A DNA stretch of 64,000 bases, from the NCBI RefSeq assembly GCF_000013645.1, contig NC_007952.1:682001-746000 (forward strand). Direction: 5' to 3'. The notes under the pieces were generated by a model that saw nothing but the letters and a program-made list of their open reading frames with translations, ran no database searches and was not told the origin of the DNA. This document shows positions 9,332-17,756 of this stretch, piece after piece (the stretch's first letter is position 1; each line of letters opens with the position of its first letter). Source of the stretch: Paraburkholderia xenovorans LB400. GTDB taxonomy: Bacteria > Pseudomonadota > Gammaproteobacteria > Burkholderiales > Burkholderiaceae. A program made the position numbers and the translations under genes.

Positions 9332-9739
9332 CTATTTCGCCGACGCCGTCTTGTCGGGGCCGAGTCCGCAACTGTGATAGGCCTGGGTCTGCAGCGTGCG
9401 GAATTTCTTTGTCTGTGCTTTCGCGTGGTCGACCCGGAACTCCGAACCGCCTTCGCCGCCCAGGGTGGCGTACTTCGAGAAGGTCGATTGGGCGACGAAG
9501 TCGTCGTAGGACAGCGCAGTGGCCATCTTGTCGATCACGCACGAGCATTTATAGACGTTCACGAAATCGTGTCCGTTGTCGTCCATGCAGCTCAACACGT
9601 ATTCGACGCGCCCCTGCGTCGGGTAGTTGTAGCCTCCCGCCGGGGCCGGCGCCGTGGGCGCGTCGCCGTCCGCCCAGGCGAGCGTCGTTGCGAGCGCGAA
9701 GCAGGCGCAGGCGGCCAGCGCACGACATCGTATGGTCAT
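9332..9739 (-). CDS. Small secreted cysteine-containing protein of the C1 cluster, function unknown
   Basis: A 135-residue protein with a clear signal peptide (MTIRCRALAACACFALATTLAWA, cut near residue 23) and a mature domain with four cysteines: YVLSCMDD, YKCSCVID and YHSCGLG. I do not recognise a characterised family. It lies 87 nt downstream of fae and just before a strong terminator, so it is probably part of the same transcript. Its periplasmic location suggests a link to the methanol-oxidising periplasmic enzymes rather than to cytosolic formaldehyde oxidation; inference. It has no CxxCH haem site, so it is not a c-type cytochrome. Confidence 0.75.
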   Translation of the reverse strand: MTIRCRALAACACFALATTLAWADGDAPTAPAPAGGYNYPTQGRVEYVLSCMDDNGHDFVNVYKCSCVIDKMATALSYDDFVAQSTFSKYATLGGEGGSEFRVDHAKAQTKKFRTLQTQAYHSCGLGPDKTASAK

Positions 9740-9826
9740 CTCATGCCTCTATCAAAGGGTTTGCGCTTCAGTTCAGGGCCCGCGCAACGGCGGGCGCCTG
9801 TCGCATCCACGCGAACTCGCGCGCCC

Positions 9827-10336
9827 TCAGTTCGGTGCAAACGGATGCGCGACGCTGCCCTTTTTCGCCACCACCTCCGCGGCACTCGGCTCGCCGGCGA
9901 CAGCGCGCTGGATCGCCTCGCGCGTGGCCTTGTAGTTGAACTCCTGAATCTTCTTGTCGTCGTCCGCCTGCCAGTGAATGAAGACGCCGACGCACAGGAA
10001 CAGGTCGTCCGCCTCGTCTTTCGGAATCGTGCCGTCCTCGACGCTGTCCGCGACAGCGAGCGCCACGGCATGCTGCGCGGGACCGAACATCTGCACCGCC
10101 TGTTTGGCGCCCTTGATGGTGACCTTGTTGAACAGGATCGTGTTCGGCTTGGTGAGGAGGTTCGGCGCGATGACGGCGAGCAGCGATGTGAAGCCATCCT
10201 TATTATTGGTGAGCGCATTGCAGAATGCGGTTTCCGCAGCCGAACCGCGCGGTCCGATCAGCAAGTCGATGTGTGCGACCTCGTTGCCGTCGCCGACGAG
10301 CGACTCTCCTATCAGGACGCGATTGATCTTGGCCAT
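9827..10336 (-). CDS. fae: Formaldehyde-activating enzyme
   Basis: Fae catalyses condensation of formaldehyde with tetrahydromethanopterin to methylene-H4MPT, the entry of formaldehyde into C1 oxidation in the cytosol. The 169-residue length and the sequence match the family closely: LIGESLVGDGNEVAHIDLLIG with the catalytic His at about 22, GPRGSAAETAF, and FNKVTIKGAKQAVQMFGPAQ. A GGAGGAA ribosome site lies 4 nt before ATG 10336, the strongest in the cluster, fitting an abundant enzyme. The longer frame upstream is not needed. Confidence 0.97.
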   Translation of the reverse strand: MAKINRVLIGESLVGDGNEVAHIDLLIGPRGSAAETAFCNALTNNKDGFTSLLAVIAPNLLTKPNTILFNKVTIKGAKQAVQMFGPAQHAVALAVADSVEDGTIPKDEADDLFLCVGVFIHWQADDDKKIQEFNYKATREAIQRAVAGEPSAAEVVAKKGSVAHPFAPN

Positions 10337-10437
10337 TCTGTTCCTCCAATGAGTGGAATACGGACTTGCTGACTGACATGCCGCCGGTGGCGATCCTGTT
10401 GCCCGATCGCCGGGCGGCCGGTTGGTGCACGGTGGCA

Positions 10438-11376
10438 CTAACTAACAGGATCCGTGCCAGTGCGCGGTTCGCGTGTCCGCGGCGGGATCGGGCCGGCATT
10501 GCAGGCAGGCGCGAGGCAGCCGGCGACGAACAGCGTGGCCACGGTCAGGTCCGCGCTGGTGCCGGGGTTGATCGCGCTCGCCTTCAGTTCGGCGTCCCAT
10601 GCATCGAGCGGTTGCGCTGCTTCATCAAGGCGGTTTTGCGCGAGGGCGTGGCGCCATTGCGCGTGGCGTTCGCGTGCCGCAAGCGTGACACTCTGCGCCA
10701 CGGCGATCCCCTGCTTACGCACAATGTGAGAGTCGGGCCAATTGGCGAGGAAGGTGAGAAACACATTGAGCGTGGCGCTTCGCGGCTGATTGGCGGGCAT
10801 TTCGCGAAACGCGGCGAGACCGGTTTCGAAGACGTCGCGAAAGCCCTCCGCGTATTGGCGGGCAATGCTGTCGCGCGCGGCGGCGAGCGTCATCGCATCG
10901 CGCAGGTTGACCGTGGGCGCGCTGTGGACCGGTTGCTCGGGGGCCTCGCCGAGACCGCCGGGATTGGCGAGTGCAATCGCGCGGTACGCGAGGCGCGCGT
11001 CGTCGATATCGAGTCGCTTGAGCACGCGCTCCGTCGCCACGCGCCAGGCGTCGGCCGACAGCGGGCGCGCGCTGTCCTCCAGCGCCGCCGCGAGCGGGGC
11101 GACCAGCAGCAGAATGCCGAGGTTCGTGTTGCAGCCGGCCGCGTCGCGCGTGCGGGTGACCGCATCGAGCACGCGTTGACCCACCGGTGCGCCGCGTGTG
11201 AGCAGCGCATCGACGGTCACTTCCGAGCTGGCGATGAACTGGGCTGCGCGCATGCCGTGCCCTTCGCTTTGCACGCTGACGTTGCCCGGCTTGGGCGTTT
11301 CCACATCGAGCCGGCAGGCCGCGAGGAAAGCGGCATGAACCTGCTCGAACGCCACGCAACCGTGCGGCTCAGCCAT
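10438..11376 (-). CDS. CitG-like (triphosphoribosyl-dephospho-CoA synthase family) protein of the H4MPT cluster
   Basis: A 312-residue protein of the triphosphoribosyl-dephospho-CoA synthase superfamily: CRLDVETPKPGNVS at about 20 and AAGCNTNLGILLLVAPL at about 85 are typical. CitG makes a prosthetic-group precursor for citrate lyase by phosphoribosyl transfer. Here no citrate lyase genes are near, and homologues recur in H4MPT clusters, so a role in methanopterin side-chain synthesis is more likely; the reaction is not known to me. Start ATG 11376 overlaps the upstream ATP-grasp gene by 8 nt. Confidence 0.8.
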   Translation of the reverse strand: MAEPHGCVAFEQVHAAFLAACRLDVETPKPGNVSVQSEGHGMRAAQFIASSEVTVDALLTRGAPVGQRVLDAVTRTRDAAGCNTNLGILLLVAPLAAALEDSARPLSADAWRVATERVLKRLDIDDARLAYRAIALANPGGLGEAPEQPVHSAPTVNLRDAMTLAAARDSIARQYAEGFRDVFETGLAAFREMPANQPRSATLNVFLTFLANWPDSHIVRKQGIAVAQSVTLAARERHAQWRHALAQNRLDEAAQPLDAWDAELKASAINPGTSADLTVATLFVAGCLAPACNAGPIPPRTREPRTGTDPVS

Positions 11377-12403
11377 GACGTCCGTGCAACGCCACGACGG
11401 CGGCCTCGCGGGTTTCAGCGGACTCGCTGAGGGCGCGGCGCTGTGCGGGCAGCTTGCGCAGGAGCAGGTCGTCGGCGAGCGCCGCCGCGATATCGATCGA
11501 CGTGACCGATTGCAGGCCGCGCCACGCCGCCACGCCATTGACTTCGAGCACGAGCGGCCGGGCGGCGTCGCGTGGATCGGGGATCAGGTCGACGCCCGCA
11601 TAGTCGAGTCCGAGGGCTTCCGTGGCCCGCACCGCGGTTTGCGCGAGCGGCAGATCGAGTTCGGCGGCTTCGCACGCGGCGCCCTGCGCGAAGTTATGAA
11701 TCCAGCCCTTGCCGCCGACGCGCCGCATCGCCGCCACGGCACGGCCGCCGATCACCAGCACGCGCCAGTCGAAACCCGGCCGGCCGCCTTCGATATAGCG
11801 CTGCAGATACGCCACCTGCCGATACGCTTTGAGCGAAGGCAGCGGCGCCAGCGCGCCGGGGTGGGCGCCGCCCGCGCCGAGCCGTTTGAGCCCGTGGCCC
11901 TGCGAGCCGAACAGCGGCTTGAGCACGACCTGGCGTCCGGCCGCCGCTTCGCGCATCAGTACGCGCTGCGCAAACGCCGCGGATTCGCCGGCCCATGTCG
12001 CGGGCGTCGGTACGCCGTTGCGATGCAGCAGAAAACTCGTCATCGATTTATCGACGCTGCGTTCGATCGCGCGCGCGTCGTTGTACACCGGCACACCGGA
12101 CTCGCGCAGCGCATGCAGGATACCCAGCCGCAACGTGACCTGCTCGAAGGTGCCGCCGGCAATGCCGCGCACGAAAACCGCGTCCGGCAGCGTGTGGCCG
12201 AACCCCGGCAGCACCAGCCCATGCGGCTCCCATGTGGTATCGATCCGGCAGTCCGCCAGATCGATACAGCGCGCCTGCGCGCCGCGCGCGCGGAAGGCCT
12301 TTTTCAGGCGACCGGTATGCCAGCCCGTTTCGTCGGTCATGATCGCAATGCGCAGGGTCGCTCGCGAATCGGCGGGCTCTGCGCCGGGCACGGGGAAACT
12401 CAT
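11369..12403 (-). CDS. RimK-like ATP-grasp ligase of H4MPT biosynthesis
   Basis: A 344-residue ATP-grasp protein. The segment VVLKPLFGSQGHGLKRL (about 155) is the nucleotide-binding lysine and glycine loop; FDWRVLVIGGRAVAAMRR and LVLEVNGVAAWRGLQ carry metal-binding residues. RimK-type ligases add glutamate or a similar acid through an acyl phosphate, and in archaea such an enzyme (MptN) glutamylates H4MPT. ATG 12403 is chosen because it forms an ATGA overlap with the mch stop and has GGAG 9 nt upstream; an in-frame ATG at 12418 lacks a ribosome site. Confidence 0.85.
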   Translation of the reverse strand: MSFPVPGAEPADSRATLRIAIMTDETGWHTGRLKKAFRARGAQARCIDLADCRIDTTWEPHGLVLPGFGHTLPDAVFVRGIAGGTFEQVTLRLGILHALRESGVPVYNDARAIERSVDKSMTSFLLHRNGVPTPATWAGESAAFAQRVLMREAAAGRQVVLKPLFGSQGHGLKRLGAGGAHPGALAPLPSLKAYRQVAYLQRYIEGGRPGFDWRVLVIGGRAVAAMRRVGGKGWIHNFAQGAACEAAELDLPLAQTAVRATEALGLDYAGVDLIPDPRDAARPLVLEVNGVAAWRGLQSVTSIDIAAALADDLLLRKLPAQRRALSESAETREAAVVALHGRHG

Positions 12404-13443
12404 GGCTTGCCGCTCCATTGGTCATGCAGCAACGCCGTGTCGACGCGCCCGCCGTGATACGTCGCGCCGCTTTCAAGACTGCTCACCCACACTTCGGCCG
12501 GAGCGAACAGCGCGGGATCGATCTGATAGAAGTCGTAATTGAACGACGTGAAGATGTCGGCGAACGGGCGGCCGTAATCGCGCGAGGTGGAAGCGGGCAG
12601 TTCCGCGGCGAGCCGTCTGGCCACTGCATCGTGCTTCACGGTGAGATGCACGCGGCCGCCGTACAGGATCGCGTCGTTGGTGCGCCCCATTGCCTGAATG
12701 CCGTCCGGCGCGGGCGGCGGCAGCGGCGCCGAACCGCCGCCTTCCACCACTTCGTCCAGCGCGACGCCGAGCACATGCGTTTTGTGCAACGCAACTTCGA
12801 CCACGCGCGCCACCACCTGTACCGTTCCCGCGACAGAGTGTGTCGGCGTGGTGACAAGCGTCAGCCGCTCGGGCGCGAGGCCGCAGTCGTGCAGCACCTT
12901 GTCGATCACGACCTGCGGCGGCAGACGGTCGACCTCCAGCACCAGCACGCCGCGCTCATGCGTGTCGCGATAGCCGAGTTCGGCGAACAGCGGTTCCTTC
13001 ACGGCCAGCGCGCGCGCCGGTCCCGAGCCGAGCGAGAAGAACTTCTTGCCGCCGGTCTGTTCCTTGGTCGCCGACAGGCTCCAGCCGGCGTACTGACTGC
13101 CGAGGCAGGCCAGCACGGGCCACGAGGTGCGCACTTCGATCATGCTGGGCCACAGCGGCTGCGCATCCAGGTTTTCGCGCACGGTGACGTGGCCGAGTCC
13201 GCCCATGCAGATGCGCGCGATCAGCACGCCTGCCGCGACGCTGCCGGGCGCCATGACGCCCGCGTCGACCAGCACGGTGCCGTTTTGCGCGTGGCTGACG
13301 GCCGCGCCGAAGCGCGCGGCGTCGTCGACCAGACGGCTGACGAGGCGCTCGCTGAGCGCGTTGACGCTCAGCGCGGCGGCACCGGCGAGCGGTGGCCGGG
13401 GCGCATCAGGAGTGGCATTGGATGAAGGCATAGTCGGGCTCAT
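12400..13443 (-). CDS. mch: Methenyltetrahydromethanopterin cyclohydrolase
   Basis: Mch hydrolyses methenyl-H4MPT to formyl-H4MPT, the third step of cytosolic formaldehyde oxidation after Fae and MtdB. The 347-residue length is about that of the family. Characteristic segments are LSVNALSERLVSRLVDDA, GLGHVTVRE, VRTSWPVLACLGSQYAGWSL and FSLGSGPARALAVKE. The N-terminus overlaps the upstream ATP-grasp gene by 38 nt (ATG 13443) or 26 nt (ATG 13431); neither has a clear ribosome site, consistent with translational coupling. Confidence 0.95.
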   Translation of the reverse strand: MSPTMPSSNATPDAPRPPLAGAAALSVNALSERLVSRLVDDAARFGAAVSHAQNGTVLVDAGVMAPGSVAAGVLIARICMGGLGHVTVRENLDAQPLWPSMIEVRTSWPVLACLGSQYAGWSLSATKEQTGGKKFFSLGSGPARALAVKEPLFAELGYRDTHERGVLVLEVDRLPPQVVIDKVLHDCGLAPERLTLVTTPTHSVAGTVQVVARVVEVALHKTHVLGVALDEVVEGGGSAPLPPPAPDGIQAMGRTNDAILYGGRVHLTVKHDAVARRLAAELPASTSRDYGRPFADIFTSFNYDFYQIDPALFAPAEVWVSSLESGATYHGGRVDTALLHDQWSGKP

Positions 13444-14614
13444 GGCAGGTGTCGATGCGTTGCAGAACGAACGCCCGCTGCGCGTCGAGCGCGTAGCGCA
13501 CCGCGTCTACCGAAGCCGCGCGCACGAGCAGCGTGCAGACCGGCTGGCCGGTTTCGATGCGCGTGCCGGGCATCGGCACGTCGCGGCAGCGCGGGTCATG
13601 CAGGCAGGCGTCGCTGAAGGACTGGGAGACGGTGAATGGATGCGGCGCGAACAGCACCTGTTGACCCGCACGCCACGGTGCCGCCGCGGGCGTCGGCGCG
13701 GCCGGCAGGCGGCCGAGCCGGCACGCTTCGATATGACACGCGAGCAGCCCGCGCGGCCATGCATGCGGCGACGCGGTTTCGTAGAGCGTCATCGTCGACG
13801 AAGGGCGGGTGTTGATTTCGAGCAGTTCGAACGCGTCGCCGTCGAGCAGAAAATCGCAGCTATTGATGCCCGTCAGGCGGGTCTGCGCACACAGCGCGGC
13901 GATGGCCGCATGCACGCGCGCCTGGACGGTCAGCGGCAGATCGATCGGACCGATCGACCCGGCATGCACGAAGGGCAGATTGCCCATTTCGCAGGTGAGT
14001 TGCTCAGCGAAGCCGAGCACGCGCGCGTGGCCGAAGGCGGCAATGAACAGCGCCGACAACGAACGCCCGCCACGCCGCCGCTGGAAATAGATTTGCGCAG
14101 GAATACGCGGATCGCCGAACGCGGCAGCCGGTTCGATATGCGTGCCGCCGCAACCGTCCGCGCGTTTGACGAGCCAACCGTGCGCCACAGCGGGCGGTGC
14201 GAATACGACCGGTGGGTGGGCGATCTCCAGCGCGTCCAGCAGCGCGAAAAACCGCCGCGGCTCGCGCACCGCGGCGCTCGCTTCCACAGGATTGCCGATG
14301 AAGCGGGGCAGCCGAGGCATGCCGCACAACCGCGCGACGAACGGCTCGAGCCCGCTGCCGTCGATCCAGCCGATGAGACCCGGCAAACGCGCGGTACGTT
14401 CGAGCGCCGCGACGAGCCGCTCGGCGTCGATCGACAACGGGCCACCGCCGATGTCGAACCACAGCTCCGAGGCTTCGCGGGTGTCGCGGTCGCCGAACAC
14501 ATCGAGCGCGGCGACGCGCAGGCCCGCGCGCGCGGCGGACTGCGCGAGCATGCGGGCGGACAGTCCCGCCACGGCGACGAACGGCGCAGACGGGAGCGAT
14601 GGGCGCGGTTTCAT
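13406..14614 (-). CDS. ATP-grasp domain protein of the H4MPT cluster
   Basis: A 402-residue protein. The N-terminal part (FVAVAGLSARMLAQSAARAGLRVAALD) is a pre-ATP-grasp Rossmann-like domain, and the central part (WLVKRADGCGGTH at about 175) and LLEINTRPSSTM (about 290) are ATP-grasp nucleotide and metal-binding elements. Relatives occur next to mch and mtdB in methylotroph H4MPT clusters and are presumed to ligate part of the cofactor side chain; substrate unknown. ATG 14614 overlaps the stop of a 28-codon frame by ATGA; an open frame continues upstream but consists of repetitive Ala-Arg codons. Confidence 0.82.
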   Translation of the reverse strand: MKPRPSLPSAPFVAVAGLSARMLAQSAARAGLRVAALDVFGDRDTREASELWFDIGGGPLSIDAERLVAALERTARLPGLIGWIDGSGLEPFVARLCGMPRLPRFIGNPVEASAAVREPRRFFALLDALEIAHPPVVFAPPAVAHGWLVKRADGCGGTHIEPAAAFGDPRIPAQIYFQRRRGGRSLSALFIAAFGHARVLGFAEQLTCEMGNLPFVHAGSIGPIDLPLTVQARVHAAIAALCAQTRLTGINSCDFLLDGDAFELLEINTRPSSTMTLYETASPHAWPRGLLACHIEACRLGRLPAAPTPAAAPWRAGQQVLFAPHPFTVSQSFSDACLHDPRCRDVPMPGTRIETGQPVCTLLVRAASVDAVRYALDAQRAFVLQRIDTCHEPDYAFIQCHS

Positions 14615-14697
14615 GGCGACTTGGGCAGGGGCAGGGGCACGAGCACGGGCACGGGCACGAGCACGGGCAGCGCGCAGGCGTAACGCGGCGTGCTCAT
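14611..14697 (-). CDS. Possible 28-residue coupling ORF bridging mtdB and the ATP-grasp gene
   Basis: ATG at 14697 overlaps the mtdB stop as ATGA, and its TGA (14611-14613) overlaps the ATG of the next gene, again as ATGA. The frame encodes a Pro/Val/Leu-rich peptide from a hexanucleotide-like repeat (units GTGCTC and GTGCCC on the minus strand). It fills exactly the gap between two operon genes and could act as a translational relay. It may equally be chance in low-complexity DNA. Confidence 0.35.
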   Translation of the reverse strand: MSTPRYACALPVLVPVPVLVPLPLPKSP

Positions 14698-15635
14698 CCG
14701 AGGCCGGCCGCGACGGCGCGGGCCTCGTCGAAGGCTTGCGGGAAACCCAGGTAGACCGGCTTGCCGCCCGTGCGCATGCGGATGAAGAGGCGATGCTCCA
14801 CCTGGTACTTAACATTGCCAATCGCGAGCGCGCCGATGCCGATCGCGCCGCCGGCCGTCGGCGCACCTTCGATCGGCTTGCCGTCGTTCATCACGTTGAC
14901 GCCCGCAATGCCTTCCGGCGGCACGGCGTTCACATCCGCGGCAATCAACAGATGCCGGGCATGCGCGAGATCGTCGGTGCGGACCACCTGCACGCCGGCG
15001 ATGGCGGTGGCGAGCACGATCTCGGCCTCGCCCAATGCCGCGCGCAGGTCTGCCGGCGTCGCCGTGCTCACTCCTTTGGTCACGATGCCAAAGCGCCGGT
15101 TGATGTCGTCGCTGACATGCGCCGCGCGCGCCTGGTCGGTGTGGCTCGCAATCGATACGTCGGCGCCGAGCGAGGCCGCCATAGCCGCCGCCACGCGCCC
15201 GACCGCGCCGGTGCCGCCGAGAATCAGCACGCGCTTGCCGCCCAGTTCCATGCCGAACGCCTTGGCCAGATGCCGCTCGACCAGTGCGACGAGCGCGGCG
15301 GCGGTCGTGTACGAGCCGCTCGGATCGGCGAACACGGAGACTTCGAACGGCGGAACCATCGCTTTGCGCGCGCTGTCGAGCATGTCGGCAGCAAGCATGA
15401 CGTCGCGCCCGCCGATGAAGATGCCGGTGCGCGACACGCCCTTCGGACCCCGCGAAAAAATCGCGTCCTGAGTCAGGTTCGCGACCATGCCCGCCTCGAC
15501 GCCGCAATACGGCACGATGATCTGGTAGCCGGCGTCGGCGGCCATGTTCACGTCGAACGGACTCATCTGCGGCGTGGCCGTGAACATGTGCAGGATATAA
15601 GGCCTTTCAGCGGGTTTTTCAGTGGTGTCGGACAT
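14694..15635 (-). CDS. mtdB: NAD(P)-dependent methylene-H4MPT dehydrogenase
   Basis: MtdB oxidises methylene-H4MPT to methenyl-H4MPT with NAD(P). The 313-residue protein starts with PYILHMFTATPQMSPFDVNMAADAGY, diagnostic for the MtdA/MtdB family, and carries the Rossmann loop VLILGGTGAVGR at about 135. The genome context (Fae, Mch and RFAP synthase in the same run) favours MtdB over the H4F-using MtdA. It is followed by the short bridging frame and the ATP-grasp gene with ATGA overlaps. Confidence 0.95.
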   Translation of the reverse strand: MSDTTEKPAERPYILHMFTATPQMSPFDVNMAADAGYQIIVPYCGVEAGMVANLTQDAIFSRGPKGVSRTGIFIGGRDVMLAADMLDSARKAMVPPFEVSVFADPSGSYTTAAALVALVERHLAKAFGMELGGKRVLILGGTGAVGRVAAAMAASLGADVSIASHTDQARAAHVSDDINRRFGIVTKGVSTATPADLRAALGEAEIVLATAIAGVQVVRTDDLAHARHLLIAADVNAVPPEGIAGVNVMNDGKPIEGAPTAGGAIGIGALAIGNVKYQVEHRLFIRMRTGGKPVYLGFPQAFDEARAVAAGLG

Positions 15636-15758
15636 GGCAGGAGGCTCGTTTCGGTGACGTTTCTCATGAAGGCGTGAGGGCGTGGCTCATGGCTGCGTGG
15701 ACTATCCGCGGCTGCCTCGCTGCCGGATCGGCAGGCAGTAGCGCGAAGCCGGAGCGCG

Positions 15759-16787
15759 TCATGCTGCGTCGATACGCTGCGGCTGCCGTGCTTCGGCGGA
15801 GCGCACCGTCGCGCCGCGATTGCGTCCCGCCACCACCGTGCATTCGATGTGAGGCAGACCGCGCGTCGCCGCGCGCGCCGTGGCGAGCGCGGCCTCGGCC
15901 TCGCGCGCGTCGGCGACGATCGCAAAGCCCGTCGGCCCCCACGAAGTCTGACCGATGCCCGCGGTTCGCTCGGCGGCCACGGCGCGTAACGCGCGCTCGA
16001 CATCGGGGCTCGCGAACACGCCGCCTTGCACAGGTGCAAAGTATTCGCCGATGGTCTGCTGCATCTCCGTGAGGCCATGCGCGAAGGGCACGATGTTGCG
16101 TTCCGCGGCGCCCGGCAGGATCTTCATCAGCACGAGGTGGCACAGGTGCGCGGCGAGTTGCTGCGGGAACGGGGCGAGCGCGGCGAGACCGCGGCGTTCC
16201 TCGGCACCGTGCAGGCCCTCGCGAGCGTTGTCGCTGACGAGCAGCACGCGCCAGCTCTCCGGAAACGGCTGGCGCGCGAGCAGAGGCGGCACGCCCGGAT
16301 GCAGACCGCCGGCCGGCCCGCCGTCCACCAGCAGGCCGCCGGAATCGAAGCCGAGCACGCCGATGCCCGAGCGCGCGCCGCGTCCTAGCAGGCTGGCGAG
16401 CTCGGCGCTCGTGGCCACGTGGCCGAGCAGGCGAACAAAAGCGCTGCCCACGGCGAGCGAGAGTTGCGTGCCGGACCCGAGGCCGCTGTGCGCGCGCGGC
16501 GTGCGGACCACTTCGATCGCGACGGGCGTCGGGTCGTAGGCGGCGTGCAGACGTTCCAGACAGATCGCAATGCGCTCGCGTTCCGCCTCCGTCACCGCAC
16601 CGTCGATCCGGTCGCGCTCGGCGAGCCGCGCTTCGACGCGGGTGCCGGCGCCGTCGATCACGAGGCCGAGACTGCCGAACGCGCGTCCGAGCGAAGCGTT
16701 CGGATCGAGAAAGCCCAGATGCAGCCGCGCGGGCGCGTCGACCGTCACGGTGGCTTGAGGCGGAAGGCGGCGAACGTGAAGCTGCAT
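15759..16787 (-). CDS. mptG: Beta-ribofuranosylaminobenzene 5'-phosphate synthase (RFAP synthase)
   Basis: RFAP synthase joins phosphoribosyl diphosphate and an aminobenzoate with loss of CO2, the first committed step of methanopterin synthesis. The 342-residue protein is of the GHMP-kinase fold: PARLHLGFLDPNASLGR at about 20 and the glycine-rich loop PRAHSGLGSGTQLSLAVG at about 95 are the usual marks. It lies 123 nt upstream of mtdB and about 150 nt downstream of the pterin dehydratase. Its presence shows that the cluster makes its own H4MPT-type cofactor. Confidence 0.92.
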   Translation of the reverse strand: MQLHVRRLPPQATVTVDAPARLHLGFLDPNASLGRAFGSLGLVIDGAGTRVEARLAERDRIDGAVTEAERERIAICLERLHAAYDPTPVAIEVVRTPRAHSGLGSGTQLSLAVGSAFVRLLGHVATSAELASLLGRGARSGIGVLGFDSGGLLVDGGPAGGLHPGVPPLLARQPFPESWRVLLVSDNAREGLHGAEERRGLAALAPFPQQLAAHLCHLVLMKILPGAAERNIVPFAHGLTEMQQTIGEYFAPVQGGVFASPDVERALRAVAAERTAGIGQTSWGPTGFAIVADAREAEAALATARAATRGLPHIECTVVAGRNRGATVRSAEARQPQRIDAA

Positions 16788-16935
16788 CGCGAGTGTCCTT
16801 GTTCATGCTTGAGTTGCCGTGCATCAGCGGACGCACCCGATGGGCCGCCGCGACGAGGGCGCGTGCCGCGGCGCGGCGGCCCGGCGCGGGACTTCAAGCG
16901 AAAGCCGTACCAGGCTCGCAGCGCGACACCGGGCT

Positions 16936-17334
16936 TCAGTCGCTGCCGGGGTCTTTCGGCTTGTCGTATTTGATGTAGCGGAAGCGTTGATCGTCCGTCG
17001 GCGTGCCTTCGAGCGGGCCGCCTTCGGTTGCCGGCTGCCACTGAATGAACGATTCGATCTTGCTGGCGAGCGCGAAGTCCTTGTCCGTGATGCCTTTCGC
17101 GGAATGCGTTTTGAGTTTCACGGTCACGAATGCATAGGAGACCGTGAGATCGGGATGATGCCAGGCGGCTTCCGCGAGATGGCCCACCGCGTTCACGACC
17201 ATCAGCGTTCCTTTCCAGCCTTCGGTGCGATATTTGCGCCGCAGCCAGCCCTCTTCTAGATACCAGTGCTGTAGCGGGCCGACGAGGCGCTGCTGGATTT
17301 CCTCGTCGGAATAGACCCGTTCTGCGTTTGCCAT
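16936..17334 (-). CDS. Pterin-4a-carbinolamine dehydratase-like protein
   Basis: A 132-residue protein of the 4a-hydroxytetrahydropterin dehydratase family (EC 4.2.1.96), recognised by GWKGTLMVVNAVGHLAEAAWHHPDLTVSYAFVTVKLKTHSAKGITDKD, the His-His-Pro active-site region and the K-T-H-x(6)-T-D motif. Such proteins recycle hydrated pterins; here it probably handles a methanopterin intermediate. It is the first gene of the minus-strand run, with GGAG 8 nt before ATG 17334, and faces xoxF across a 422-bp shared control region. A further in-frame extension upstream has no support. Confidence 0.88.
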   Translation of the reverse strand: MANAERVYSDEEIQQRLVGPLQHWYLEEGWLRRKYRTEGWKGTLMVVNAVGHLAEAAWHHPDLTVSYAFVTVKLKTHSAKGITDKDFALASKIESFIQWQPATEGGPLEGTPTDDQRFRYIKYDKPKDPGSD

Positions 17335-17756
17335 GACTGTTGCTCCGCATGTGTTGGAACCGCCGCTAACCGGATGAAGCGCTGCAATTGACGGGCCAGT
17401 CGGGCGCTCGCGCCGCGGGTGCGGGCGTTCTGTTGCTGCCTGCTGCGCGACGGACACGCTTCGTACCGGCGAGTGACACAGTATGTCCCACGTGCCGCGG
17501 CGCAGCCGTCACGGTGGTGACACGTACGCGCCGCGTGCCGCGCCGCGCGGCGCGCGCCGGCGAGCTTCTGTCTGTGAACGATGCGCACGGTGGTTCGATT
17601 CCGGCATGGAATATGCGTTGGCCGTCATGCGCCATAAAGCCCGGCAACGATCGGGAAACGGCGCTGATCGTTACCCGCATTCGAGGAGGCGCGCCCGATG
17701 CGACGAGGTAGCGTGGTCATTCGTGAGTTGAACAGCAAGACCATTCTGGAGGAGAC
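17335..17756. promoter_or_regulatory. Shared control region of the H4MPT operon and xoxF
   Basis: The 422-bp divergent region holds a 19-bp dyad GTGACACAGTATGTCCCAC (17473-17491, pattern GTG-N2-ACA-N3-TGT-N2-CAC), a second element GTCACGGTGGTGACAC (17508-17523), and the heptamer GTGACAC in both (17473, 17517). A weak -24/-12-like match (TGGTTCG...GGC) lies at 17591-17605. xoxF has a strong ribosome site, GGAGGAGAC, directly before its ATG. Which regulator binds is unknown. Confidence 0.55.

Noticed and set aside
13127..14683. 518-codon plus-strand frame
   Set aside because: Antisense to mch and the ATP-grasp gene; composition is Arg/Ala-rich without domains.
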